A DNA stretch of 7,134 nucleotides from Acidimicrobiales bacterium. Lineage in GTDB: Bacteria; Actinomycetota; Acidimicrobiia; Acidimicrobiales; UBA8190. Position 1 is the first letter of the stretch; each line of letters opens with the position of its first letter. The notes below the pieces were generated by a model. It was not told where the DNA came from, searched no databases, and saw only the letters and a program-made list of their open reading frames with translations. Below are positions 1-6,223 of this stretch, piece by piece. The stretch covers positions 1 through 7,134 of the forward strand of contig JASHZK010000327.1 of NCBI GenBank assembly GCA_030042575.1. Direction: 5' to 3'. The translations under genes and the position numbers were made by a program.

Positions 1-150
1 CGACTCCAGCAGGAACCCGGGCTGGTCCCCCACCACCCGCAGGTAGGCGCTGACCGGGGTGAGGGTGTCGCCCACCACTTCGCGCCAGACCGGGACGATG
101 CGATGTCGCCGGGCCAGGACCGAGAAGGCCTCGAGACCCGGAGCGGTCAC
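1..150 (-). CDS. trpE: Anthranilate synthase component I, N-terminal fragment (cut by window edge)
   Basis: Only the first 50 codons are present. The product would be the chorismate-binding subunit of anthranilate synthase, the first committed step of tryptophan synthesis, working with a glutaminase subunit (TrpG). Visible features are [17 protein letters not shown] (residues 9-25), then [12 protein letters not shown] (28-39), then GFLLES (45-50). This is the usual TrpE N-terminal order: a basic segment followed by 'P V ... E', then 'TPVSAYL', then the LLES element. In the family, LLES forms part of the tryptophan feedback site, so this enzyme is probably inhibited by tryptophan (inference). 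The start is GTG at 150-148. It overlaps the hisI stop as GTGA, and no good Shine-Dalgarno precedes it, so translation is probably coupled to hisI. A paralogue such as PabB or a salicylate synthase is less likely given the LLES motif, but the catalytic domain is not visible. Confidence 0.85.
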   Translation of the reverse strand, partial: MTAPGLEAFSVLARRHRIVPVWREVVGDTLTPVSAYLRVVGDQPGFLLES

Positions 151-545
151 CCCGGCGACACCGGGCCCTGGCCGAAGGAGCGGTAGAAACAGCTCCGGTT
201 CCCGGTGTGACAGGCTCCCCGGCCCTGCTGCTCGACCAGGAGGAGCAGGGCATCGCCATCGCAGTCGTAACGGACCTCGCGAACCCATTGACGATCACCC
301 GAGGTCTCACCCTTGCACCAGTACTCCTGACGGCTGCGGCTCCAGAACCAGCTGCGGCCGGTGCGCAACGTGCGAGCCAGGGCTTCGCTGTTCATGTAGC
401 CGACCATGAGCACGGTCCCGTCGGCGACGTCCTGCACGACCGCCGGCACGAGCCCGGTGCTGTCGTAGCGCACAGCGGCCAGCTCGTGGGCGGACACGGA
501 CAACGGCGAGCCGGCGGGCACGGTGGCGGGGTCGACCGGTGTCAC
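147..545 (-). CDS. hisI: Phosphoribosyl-AMP cyclohydrolase (HisI, monofunctional)
   Basis: The 132-residue product opens the adenine ring of phosphoribosyl-AMP to give ProFAR, the third step of histidine synthesis, in the cytoplasm. Family motifs are clear: [17 protein letters not shown] (residues 36-52), the [16 protein letters not shown] stretch (69-84), DCDGD (94-98) and [10 protein letters not shown] (111-120). The aspartates of DCDGD bind Mg, and Cys95, Cys112 and Cys119 are the expected zinc ligands. The protein ends shortly after the SCF motif, so there is no fused HisE pyrophosphohydrolase domain; that activity must be encoded elsewhere. The chosen start is GTG at 545-543, which overlaps the stop of the upstream GroES-like gene as GTGA. 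The frame stays open upstream only as a shadow of that gene, and residues there do not resemble HisI. The stop overlaps the trpE start in the same way, so the gene is coupled on both sides. Confidence 0.95.
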   Translation of the reverse strand: MTPVDPATVPAGSPLSVSAHELAAVRYDSTGLVPAVVQDVADGTVLMVGYMNSEALARTLRTGRSWFWSRSRQEYWCKGETSGDRQWVREVRYDCDGDALLLLVEQQGRGACHTGNRSCFYRSFGQGPVSPG

Positions 546-886
546 AGGTACAGGCCCGTCCCGCTGTCGATGCGCTCGGAGGCCACGGCGTGGATGTCGC
601 GCTCGCGCAGGATCACGTACTCGTCGCCCTGCACCTCCACCTCGAAGCGGTCCTCCGGATTGAACAGCACCTTGTCGCCCGCCTTCACCGCACGGACATG
701 GGGTCCCACGGCCACCACCTCGGCCCACGCCAGCCGGCGCGACACCTGGGCGGTGGCCGGAATCAGGATCCCGGCGCGCGACCGGCGCTCTCCCTCGATC
801 GCCGGCTGCTGGGCCAGGACCCGGTCCGCCAGCATGGTGATGGGCTGCTTGGGGCCCGACGACGGCCGCTCTTCCACTCCAGGCAC
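542..886 (-). CDS. GroES/Cpn10-family protein inside the his operon
   Basis: The 114-residue product has a GroES-like core. [11 protein letters not shown] (residues 16-26) matches the 'PLHDRVIVK' strand, a mobile-loop-like segment runs from about 32 to 52 with the hydrophobic tripeptide Ile40-Leu41-Ile42 where GroES has Ile-Val-Leu, AEVVAVGP (55-62) and VKAGDKVLF (67-75) match 'EVLAVG' and 'VGDIVIF', and [12 protein letters not shown] (90-101) matches 'VLIMSESDILAI'. Between AVG and AGD only seven residues are present, against about sixteen in E. coli GroES, so the roof hairpin is missing. A tail ending GTGLYL follows the core. No groEL is in view. The start is uncertain: GTG at 886 is used here, but GTG at 877 or ATG at 835 (which would give 97 residues, the GroES length) are possible, and none has a clear Shine-Dalgarno. 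The gene lies 46 bases after hisF and overlaps hisI by GTGA. Its role is unknown; a co-chaperonin function is not established. Confidence 0.8.
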   Translation of the reverse strand: MPGVEERPSSGPKQPITMLADRVLAQQPAIEGERRSRAGILIPATAQVSRRLAWAEVVAVGPHVRAVKAGDKVLFNPEDRFEVEVQGDEYVILRERDIHAVASERIDSGTGLYL

Positions 887-907
887 GGTACCCGATCCCG
901 CTCAGCC

Positions 908-930
908 CCCGGCCGGGACGACCGGCCGGG
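908..930 (-). terminator. Perfect 9-bp GC hairpin between hisF and the GroES-like gene
   Basis: The arms CCCGGCCGG (908-916) and CCGGCCGGG (922-930) are exact reverse complements around a 5-nt loop. In the minus-strand mRNA the hairpin begins 2 nt after the hisF stop codon and ends 21 nt before the GTG of the GroES-like gene. No T-rich tract follows, so a strong intrinsic terminator is not proven; it could be a leaky terminator, a 3'-end stabiliser for the hisDCBHAF message, or a processing site. It is the only clear structure I see in the gaps between the operon genes. Confidence 0.4.
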
Positions 931-932
931 CG

Positions 933-1712
933 TCACCCAGCGGGCCCGACCGGGCGCACCGGGACGCCGTGGTCGGCCATGTAGGCCTTGGCCTCGGCCA
1001 ACGTGTGCTCTCCCCGGTGGAAGATGGAGGCGGCCAGCACGGCGTCGGCGTCACCTTGGCGCGCACCTTGCACCAGGTGCTCGAGGCTCCCGACTCCACC
1101 CGAGGCCACCACCGGCACCGCCACGGTGCCGGCCACCGCCCGGGTGAGCTCCAGGTCGTAGCCCGAGCGCGTGCCGTCTCGATCCATGGAGGTGAGCAGG
1201 ATCTCGCCCGCTCCGAGGGCGGCGGCCTGTTCGGCCCACGCCAGCGCGTCGCGCCCGGCCGGACGCCGGCCACCGTGGCTGTAGACATCCCATCGGGCCC
1301 CGGCGCCGGCGCGCCGGCGGGCGTCGATGGCCACCACCACGCACTGGGCCCCGAACTCCCCGGCCAGACGGGCCACCAGGTTCGGATGGGCCAGGGCCGC
1401 GGTGTTGAGCGACACCTTGTCGGCGCCGGCCCGCAGCAGGGCGCGGGCAGCGTCGACGTCGCCCACCCCCCCACCCACGGTGAAGGGGATGAACACCTGC
1501 TCGGCGGTGCGGGCCACCACCTCGACCATGGTGCGCCGAGCGTCGACCGAGGCGGTGATGTCCAGGAAGACCAACTCGTCGGCACCTTCGGCGTCGTAGC
1601 GGGCCGCCAGTTCCACTGGGTCGCCGGCGTCGACCAGGCCCGCGAACTGCACCCCTTTCACCACCCGCCCGGCGTCCACGTCGAGACAGGGGATCACCCG
1701 GATACAGCGCAC
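933..1712 (-). CDS. hisF: Imidazole glycerol phosphate synthase, cyclase subunit (HisF)
   Basis: The 259-residue (beta/alpha)8 barrel uses ammonia delivered by HisH to convert PRFAR into imidazole glycerol phosphate and AICAR. The two essential aspartates fall at the family's usual numbers: Asp11 in [15 protein letters not shown] and Asp130 in VVVAIDARR. Phosphate-binding segments are FTVGGGV (77-83), [15 protein letters not shown] and [13 protein letters not shown], followed by a [11 protein letters not shown] segment typical of HisF C-termini. The start is GTG at 1712-1710, giving Met-Arg-Cys-Ile-Arg-Val-Ile-Pro as expected for HisF; a GGAGGAGG stretch lies about 10 nt upstream inside hisA. 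The gene overlaps the end of hisA by 19 bases in another frame, so the two barrel enzymes are probably translated together. No impA/hisN-type gene lies between hisA and hisF, unlike in mycobacteria. Confidence 0.97.
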   Translation of the reverse strand: MRCIRVIPCLDVDAGRVVKGVQFAGLVDAGDPVELAARYDAEGADELVFLDITASVDARRTMVEVVARTAEQVFIPFTVGGGVGDVDAARALLRAGADKVSLNTAALAHPNLVARLAGEFGAQCVVVAIDARRRAGAGARWDVYSHGGRRPAGRDALAWAEQAAALGAGEILLTSMDRDGTRSGYDLELTRAVAGTVAVPVVASGGVGSLEHLVQGARQGDADAVLAASIFHRGEHTLAEAKAYMADHGVPVRPVGPAG

Positions 1713-2452
1713 GCCTCCATCGCCTCCTCCACGCTGAGCGTCCCCTCGACCAGGGCACGGCCCACCACCGCTCCCGACAGCCGCCGGCCGCCCACCTCCA
1801 GCTCGGCCAACGACCGGAGGTCGTCGGCCGAGCGCACTCCGCCCGAGGCGATCACCGCCGGAGCCACCCCTTCGCTCGAGGCGAGCGCCTCCAGCACCGC
1901 CCGCAAGGCGTCGGTGTCCGGCCCCGACAACACGCCGTCGCGCTCGATGGACGTCACCACCACGGCGGCCAGCGCCGATCCCGACAGTCGGGTCACCGCC
2001 TCCTCGACGCCCAATCCGCCCGAGCGCTGCCAACCCGACAACGACAGCTCCCGAGCCGGACCCCGGTGGTCGAGGGCCACCGCCACCCGACCGGGAAAAC
2101 GGCCCGCCAGCTGGCCGGCGAGCTCCGGTTGCTCCGTCGCCGCCGTGCCCAACACGACGCGGCGCACACCACCGGCCAGGAGCTCTTCCACGTCGGCGAT
2201 GCCGCGTACCCCGCCACCGGCCTGCACGGCCAGGTCCCCCCGCCCGGCAATGGCCAGCACCAGCTCACGGTTGACGGCCTTCCCCGTCCGAGCGGCGTCG
2301 AGGTCGACCACGTGCACCCACCGGGCCCCGGCCTCGGCGTAGCGCCGGGCCAGCTCGAGCGGGTCGCCGTAGTCCCGTCGACAGGCGAAGTCCCCCTGGG
2401 CCAGCCGCACGGCCGTCCCCCGGAGCAGGTCGATGGCCGGATAGAGCTCCAA
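1694..2452 (-). CDS. hisA: ProFAR isomerase (HisA)
   Basis: The 252-residue product catalyses the Amadori isomerisation of ProFAR to PRFAR. Motifs seen: [17 protein letters not shown] (residues 5-21) with the catalytic base Asp8, [10 protein letters not shown] (45-54), the phosphate-binding QAGGGVRG (77-84), VALDHRG with the second catalytic Asp128, TSIERDG (167-173), and ASGGVRS plus VVGRALVEG near the C-terminus. The start is inferred as TTG at 2452-2450: it puts Asp8 at the family position, lies 17 nt after the hisH stop, and has a weak GGGA 7 nt upstream. No ATG or GTG is in frame until far inside hisH. In actinobacteria this gene is often the dual HisA/TrpF enzyme PriA, but here Ser-Gly-Trp at 139-141 replaces the Arg-Gly-Trp of PriA and matches ordinary HisA, so a monofunctional enzyme is more likely (inference). 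Confidence 0.94.
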   Translation of the reverse strand: MELYPAIDLLRGTAVRLAQGDFACRRDYGDPLELARRYAEAGARWVHVVDLDAARTGKAVNRELVLAIAGRGDLAVQAGGGVRGIADVEELLAGGVRRVVLGTAATEQPELAGQLAGRFPGRVAVALDHRGPARELSLSGWQRSGGLGVEEAVTRLSGSALAAVVVTSIERDGVLSGPDTDALRAVLEALASSEGVAPAVIASGGVRSADDLRSLAELEVGGRRLSGAVVGRALVEGTLSVEEAMEACAVSG

Positions 2453-2469
2453 CTGCGGTCCCGACAGGA

Positions 2470-3108
2470 TCAGGCGCTCGGCGACGCCGACGCGCCGGCC
2501 ACGGCGGCCACGGCGGCCACGAAATTGGCCAGCATGGCCAAGCCCACCGCTCCCGATTTCTCGGGGTGGAATTGCGTGCCCCACAGGCGGTCCCTCTCGA
2601 CCGCCGCCACCACCTCTCCTCCGTAGTGGCAGGTGGCGGACACCTCGGCACCGTCCTCGGGGGCGAAGGAGTGGACGAAGTACACCCACGGCGACTCCCC
2701 TGTCCCGGCCAGCAGGGCGCTGGTTCGCCCCGGTCGGCGCTGGAGTCGGTTCCACTGCATCTGCGGCCGCTTCACGCCCGGCGCCAGCGCCCGAACCACC
2801 CCGCCCAGAGCACCGAGTCCCTCCACACCGGGGGCCTCGTCCGAGCCCTCGTAGAGCAGTTGCAGCCCCACGCAGACACCGAGAAAGGGTGTTCCCCGGG
2901 CCAGGGCGTGGTGAACCGACTTCACCAGCCCGCTGTGGCGCAGGGCCTGGGCGCAGCGGCCGAAGGCGCCCACTCCGGGCAGCACCATGCCGGCTGCGAC
3001 GACGGCCTGGTCGGGGTCGGTCACCAGGCGGGCGTCGGCGCCCAGGTGCTGCAACGCCTTCTCGGCCGACCGCAGGTTGCCGATCCCGTAATCGAGCACG
3101 GCGATCAC
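2470..3108 (-). CDS. hisH: Imidazole glycerol phosphate synthase, glutaminase subunit (HisH)
   Basis: The 212-residue class I glutamine amidotransferase releases ammonia from glutamine and channels it to HisF. Visible features are VLDYGIGNLRSAEKAL at the N-terminus, the oxyanion-strand PGVG (44-47), the nucleophile Cys79 in LGVCVGLQLL, and His181/Glu183 in TQFHPEKS, which complete the catalytic triad. The segment usually written 'PHMGWN' reads PQMQWN at 115-120. The C-terminus is an alanine/valine-rich tail encoded by a 9-bp tandem repeat. The start is GTG at 3108-3106, preceded by GGGGG at a 7-nt spacing and giving the normal Met-Ile-Ala-Val-Leu-Asp. An alternative GTG at 3141-3139 would add 11 residues and form a GTGA overlap with the hisB stop, like several other junctions here. 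The gene lies between hisB and hisA, the common actinobacterial order. Confidence 0.94.
   Translation of the reverse strand: MIAVLDYGIGNLRSAEKALQHLGADARLVTDPDQAVVAAGMVLPGVGAFGRCAQALRHSGLVKSVHHALARGTPFLGVCVGLQLLYEGSDEAPGVEGLGALGGVVRALAPGVKRPQMQWNRLQRRPGRTSALLAGTGESPWVYFVHSFAPEDGAEVSATCHYGGEVVAAVERDRLWGTQFHPEKSGAVGLAMLANFVAAVAAVAGASASPSA
2497..2520. repeat. 9-bp tandem repeat at the 3' end of hisH
   Basis: The unit GGCCACGGC occurs in two full copies (2497-2505 and 2506-2514) plus a six-base partial copy (2515-2520). On the minus strand it encodes the Val-Ala-Ala repeats of the HisH C-terminal tail, after the last conserved helix. A 9-bp unit keeps the reading frame when copy number changes, so tail length may vary between strains. 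Confidence 0.75.
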
Positions 3109-3137
3109 CGGTGGGCCCCCGGAGCAAGTGGCCACGG

Positions 3138-3737
3138 TCACAGACGGCCCTTGGTCGAGGGGACCTCTCCGCCCTCCACACGCACGGCCTCGCGCAGGCA
3201 CCGGGCCACGGCCTTGAACGAGGCCTCGAGCATGTGGTGGGTGTTGCGCCCGGTGACCAGACGCAGGTGCAGCGTGAGGGCCGCCGCCGTGCACAGCGCC
3301 CGCCAGAATTCCTCGGCCAACTGCGGATCGAAGGGGGGATTGCCCAGGGGCGCCGTCTGTTCGGCGAAGGGGATGTCGTAGGCCAGAAAGGGACGACCGG
3401 ACAGATCGAGCGCGGCGAAGACGAGCGCTTCGTCGAGGGGAAGGGCGATGGAGGCGAAGCGGCGGATGCCGGCTTTGTCGCCCAGGGCCTGGCCCAGCGC
3501 TTCTCCCACCACGATGCCGACGTCCTCCACGGTGTGGTGGGCGTCGACCTCCAGGTCGCCTTCAGCCGACAGGCGCAGGTCGAAACCGGCGTGCTTGGAG
3601 AGCTGGGACAGCATGTGGTCGAAGAAGGGCAGACCGGTGGCGATCTCGCCGGAGCCCGAGCCGTCCACGGCCAGCTCTACGGCGACCGCGGTCTCCCGGG
3701 TGCGCCGCGTCCGTGACGCTCGGCGGTTGCTCGTCAC
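3138..3737 (-). CDS. hisB: Imidazoleglycerol-phosphate dehydratase (HisB, monofunctional)
   Basis: The 199-residue product dehydrates imidazole glycerol phosphate to imidazole acetol phosphate, using two Mn ions in a 24-subunit assembly (family knowledge). Both metal-binding halves are visible: TGLPFFDHML with His41, then DAHHTVEDVG with His67, His68 and Glu71; in the second half NTHHMLEASFKA with His167, His168 and Glu171. LPLDEAL and DLSGRP (99-116) are also typical. There is no N-terminal histidinol-phosphatase domain of the E. coli type, so that step is done by another enzyme. The start is GTG at 3737-3735 because GAGGGG lies 4 nt upstream and the length fits the family. GTG at 3749 or GTG at 3767 (which would overlap hisC by 14 bases) are in-frame alternatives. 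The first 14 residues are arginine-rich and not conserved. Confidence 0.94.
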   Translation of the reverse strand: MTSNRRASRTRRTRETAVAVELAVDGSGSGEIATGLPFFDHMLSQLSKHAGFDLRLSAEGDLEVDAHHTVEDVGIVVGEALGQALGDKAGIRRFASIALPLDEALVFAALDLSGRPFLAYDIPFAEQTAPLGNPPFDPQLAEEFWRALCTAAALTLHLRLVTGRNTHHMLEASFKAVARCLREAVRVEGGEVPSTKGRL

Positions 3738-3753
3738 CGTGCCCCTCACCTTC

Positions 3754-4854
3754 TCACCGTTCGTCACCCAGGCTGTTCCTCAGCGCCTCGAGAAAGCGGC
3801 TGTTCTCCTCGGGTGTGCCCACGGTCACCCGCAGACAGCCGGGCAGGCCCGGCCACGTCGAGCAATCTCGCACCAGCACCGACTGGTCGAGCAGGTCCTT
3901 CCAGACCTCGACGGCCGACCGCTGTGTCGGCCGGAAGAGGATGAAGTTGGCTTGCGACGGCCACGACTCGACGGCGAGCGAGGCCAGGGCGCCGGCCAGG
4001 CGCTGGCGTTCTTCGACGATCAGCGACAGTCGCTCGCGCATGTCGTCCTCGTGGCGCAGCGCCAGCACCCCGGCCGCCTGGGTGAGGGCATCGAGGTGGT
4101 AGGGCAGGGCGGTCAGCTCGCAGGCCCGCACCACCTCGGGTTCGGCCACCAGGTAGCCGAGGCGACAGGCGGCCATGGCCCACGTCTTGGAGAACGTGCG
4201 CACCACGACCAGCCGCTCGAGCCCCGATGCGCCGGACCGGCGCAGGTCCATCGCTCCCCACGCCGAGAACTGACCGTAGGCCTCGTCCACCACCACCAGG
4301 CCGGGGGCGCCCTCGAGCACGTGCTGCACGACATCGGGTGGTTCGGCCATACCGGTGGGGTTGTTGGGCGAGCACAAGAACGTGATCACGGGATCGGCCT
4401 CCGCCAGGAGGGCGTCCACCGCCGGCAGGTCGAGCGCGAACTGCGGCGTCCGCCAGGCGCCGACCACCCCGGTGCCGGTGAGCTCGGCGATGTGACGGTG
4501 CAAGGCGTAGGTCGGTTCGAAGACCGCCACCTGTCGCTGTGGTCCGCCGTAGGCCAGAAGCAGGCACTGCAGCACCTCGTTGGACCCGTTGGCGCAGAAG
4601 ACCTCCTCGGGGTGGACGCCGTGGACCGCGGCCAGGGCCCGGCGCAAAGCCCATGCCCGGCGGTCGGGGTAGCGGTGGAACGCCATGTCGGCGACGGCGG
4701 CGGCCAACTGCGCTCGCCAGGAGTCGGGTGGCCCCAGCGGGGACTCGTTGGTGTTGAGGCGAACCTCGACCTCCACTTGGGGCGAGTGGTAGCCGGACTG
4801 CTCGGACAGGCCGGGGCGCAGCGGTACCGGTGCGCGTCGGGCGGACACGTTCAT
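3754..4854 (-). CDS. hisC: Histidinol-phosphate aminotransferase (HisC)
   Basis: The 366-residue fold-type I PLP enzyme transfers the amino group from glutamate to imidazole acetol phosphate. Motifs in order: RLNTNESPLGPP (residues 32-43), HRYPDRRAWALRRAL (60-74), ANGSNEVLQCLL (88-99), the cofactor-contacting SPNNPTG (162-168), VVVDEAYGQF (187-196) with Asp190 and Tyr193, and RTFSKTWAMAACRLGYL (219-235), where Lys223 is the expected Schiff-base lysine and Arg231 a phosphate contact. CLRVTVGTPEEN near the C-terminus carries the substrate-carboxylate arginine. The N-terminal LRPGLSEQSGYHSPQ stretch resembles actinobacterial HisC. The ATG at 4854-4852 overlaps the hisD stop as ATGA with no Shine-Dalgarno, so it is probably coupled to hisD. 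Some HisC-like enzymes act on aromatic amino acids, but the position between hisD and hisB makes the histidine role firm. Confidence 0.95.
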   Translation of the reverse strand: MNVSARRAPVPLRPGLSEQSGYHSPQVEVEVRLNTNESPLGPPDSWRAQLAAAVADMAFHRYPDRRAWALRRALAAVHGVHPEEVFCANGSNEVLQCLLLAYGGPQRQVAVFEPTYALHRHIAELTGTGVVGAWRTPQFALDLPAVDALLAEADPVITFLCSPNNPTGMAEPPDVVQHVLEGAPGLVVVDEAYGQFSAWGAMDLRRSGASGLERLVVVRTFSKTWAMAACRLGYLVAEPEVVRACELTALPYHLDALTQAAGVLALRHEDDMRERLSLIVEERQRLAGALASLAVESWPSQANFILFRPTQRSAVEVWKDLLDQSVLVRDCSTWPGLPGCLRVTVGTPEENSRFLEALRNSLGDER

Positions 4855-6185
4855 GGCCGGGCCGAGGCCCCGGCGGCCCGGGACGCGCCGGTCTCGCTCC
4901 CTTCGAGGCGCAGCCGCACCGACAGGGCGTGGGCGGGAAGCCCCTCCACCTCGGCCATGGCCTGCAGAGCCGGGGACAAGCGGGCCAGGGCGTCGGGGGC
5001 CACGGTCACGGCGTGCACCGTGGTGCGGAAATCGGCAACCGACAGGGCCGAGGCGAACCGGGCGGTACGGCCGGTGGGCAGCACGTGGTTGGCACCGGCG
5101 ACGTAGTCCCCCATGCTGGCGGGCGACCACGGGCCGACGAAGACGGCACCCGCCCGCTGCACCAGCGGCAGCAGGGCCTCTGCCCCTTCCACCAACAGCT
5201 CGAGGTGCTCGGGAGCCACGATGTTGGCGACGGCCAGCGCCTGGGCCGGCCCGTCGACCAGCACGCAGCGGCCACCGGACGCCAAGGTCGACTCCAGCTC
5301 GGCGCGTCGGGGTGAACTGTCCACGATCTGTTCCAGTGTCGCCCCGATGGTGGCCGCCGCCTGTTCCGACCAGGTGACCAGCCAGGCCAATCCGTCGGGG
5401 CCGTGTTCGGCCTGGACGGCCAGGTCGACAGCGGCCCAGGATGCCGGTGTGTGTTGGTCGGCCACCACCACCACCTCGGAGGGGCCGGCGAAAGCGGCCG
5501 GCACCCCCACGATCCCCGAGACCTGGCGCTTGGCTTCGGCCACATAGCGGTTGCCCGGGCCCACGATCACGTCGACGGGGCGGATGGACTCGGTCCCGTA
5601 GGCCATGGCGGCGACGGCCTGGGCGCCGCCCACGCCGTACACCTCGTCGACGCCGGCCACGGCCGCCGCCGCCAGGGTGGCGTCGTCGACGGTGCCGTCG
5701 GGGCCCGGGGGGACACACAGCACCAGCTCCTTCACACCCGCCACGCGAGCCGGTGCCGCCGCCATGAGCACACTGGAGGGGTAGCGGGCCCGGCCCCCGG
5801 GCGCGTAGAGACCGGCCCGGTCGACCGGCCGCAGCAGGTGGGTGACGGTCACGCCGTCGGATCGGAACACCTCGGGAGCCCCGGGCTCGGTGGCGTGGTA
5901 GGCCGAGACACGGGCGAAAGCCAGCCGCAGCGCCCGGCGCAGGTCGTCGTCGACCCGGGCCAGGGCGCCTCCCAGGTCGCTTTCCTCGACGCGGAGGGTG
6001 GGGGGCCTGACACCGTCGAAGCGCTCGGTCAGCTCGAGAAGCGCCCGGTCACCCCCGCGGCGCACCTGATCGACGAGGGCGGCCACTTCGGCATCGGGCG
6101 CCGACGGCACGCCGGGGGGGGCCGGCAGGCGGCCGGCCAGCTGGGCCGACGGAACGCCCCGAAGGTCCAGGCGGGTGAGCCACAT
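4851..6185 (-). CDS. hisD: Histidinol dehydrogenase (HisD)
   Basis: The 444-residue zinc enzyme oxidises histidinol to histidine in two NAD-dependent steps, the last of the pathway. The signature regions are intact: GLYAPGGRARYPSSVLM (125-141), YGVGGAQAVAAMAYGTE (183-199), VDVIVGPGN (204-212), AGPSEVVVVAD (233-243) and SMGDYVAGANHVLPT (357-371). Zinc ligands Gln258, His261, Asp360 and His419 and the catalytic pair Glu326-His327 fall within one residue of their E. coli numbers, so no internal insertion or frameshift is likely. A short non-conserved alanine/serine tail follows residue 430. The ATG at 6185 gives the familiar Leu-Thr-Arg-Leu-Asp-Leu-Arg-Gly opening. No Shine-Dalgarno is visible, but a TANNNT element sits just upstream, so the mRNA may be leaderless. 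This is the first gene of the operon and overlaps hisC by ATGA. Confidence 0.97.
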   Translation of the reverse strand: MWLTRLDLRGVPSAQLAGRLPAPPGVPSAPDAEVAALVDQVRRGGDRALLELTERFDGVRPPTLRVEESDLGGALARVDDDLRRALRLAFARVSAYHATEPGAPEVFRSDGVTVTHLLRPVDRAGLYAPGGRARYPSSVLMAAAPARVAGVKELVLCVPPGPDGTVDDATLAAAAVAGVDEVYGVGGAQAVAAMAYGTESIRPVDVIVGPGNRYVAEAKRQVSGIVGVPAAFAGPSEVVVVADQHTPASWAAVDLAVQAEHGPDGLAWLVTWSEQAAATIGATLEQIVDSSPRRAELESTLASGGRCVLVDGPAQALAVANIVAPEHLELLVEGAEALLPLVQRAGAVFVGPWSPASMGDYVAGANHVLPTGRTARFASALSVADFRTTVHAVTVAPDALARLSPALQAMAEVEGLPAHALSVRLRLEGSETGASRAAGASARP

Positions 6186-6199
6186 GAGCAGCAGATGCT
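6186..6199 (-). promoter_or_regulatory. Candidate -10 element for a leaderless hisD transcript
   Basis: On the minus strand TAGCAT (6199-6194) fits the actinobacterial TANNNT -10 consensus. Its last T is separated from the hisD ATG by 8 nt, which would place the transcription start at or within a base or two of the A of the ATG. The absence of a Shine-Dalgarno sequence before hisD agrees with this. I see no convincing -35 hexamer 16-18 bp upstream. A short motif like this occurs by chance, so this is a hypothesis. Confidence 0.3.
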
Positions 6200-6204
6200 A
6201 CCGG

Positions 6205-6223
6205 GGGCCATGATCGGGCCATG
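6205..6223. repeat. Direct repeat GGGCCATG in the hisD divergent start region
   Basis: GGGCCATG occurs at 6205-6212 and again at 6216-6223, an 11-bp period, about one helical turn. The second copy includes the start codon of the small plus-strand gene, and both lie just upstream of the candidate hisD -10. It could be a regulator site, or chance in GC-rich DNA. Confidence 0.4.

Noticed and set aside
147..728. A longer HisI with about 60 extra N-terminal residues
   Set aside because: The extra part lies in another frame of the GroES-like gene and is Gly/Arg-rich with no similarity to HisI or HisE. The GTGA overlap at 545 gives the normal length.
1946..1954. Loss of a catalytic residue in HisA (TSIERDG instead of TDI/TEI)
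   Set aside because: The catalytic-type aspartate is the one in the RDG part, which is present; Ser at this position also occurs in the related HisF (TSMDRDG here).
207..2342. 711-codon open frame on the plus strand, antisense to hisI, the GroES-like gene, hisF and hisA
   Set aside because: It is a shadow produced by high-GC third positions. The translation is low-complexity in Gly, His, Pro and Arg with no domain, and it runs across several well-supported minus-strand genes.
3448..5106. 552-codon open frame on the plus strand, antisense to hisB, hisC and the end of hisD
   Set aside because: Same GC-driven shadow effect, with no recognisable motif; hisB and hisC are certain on the other strand.
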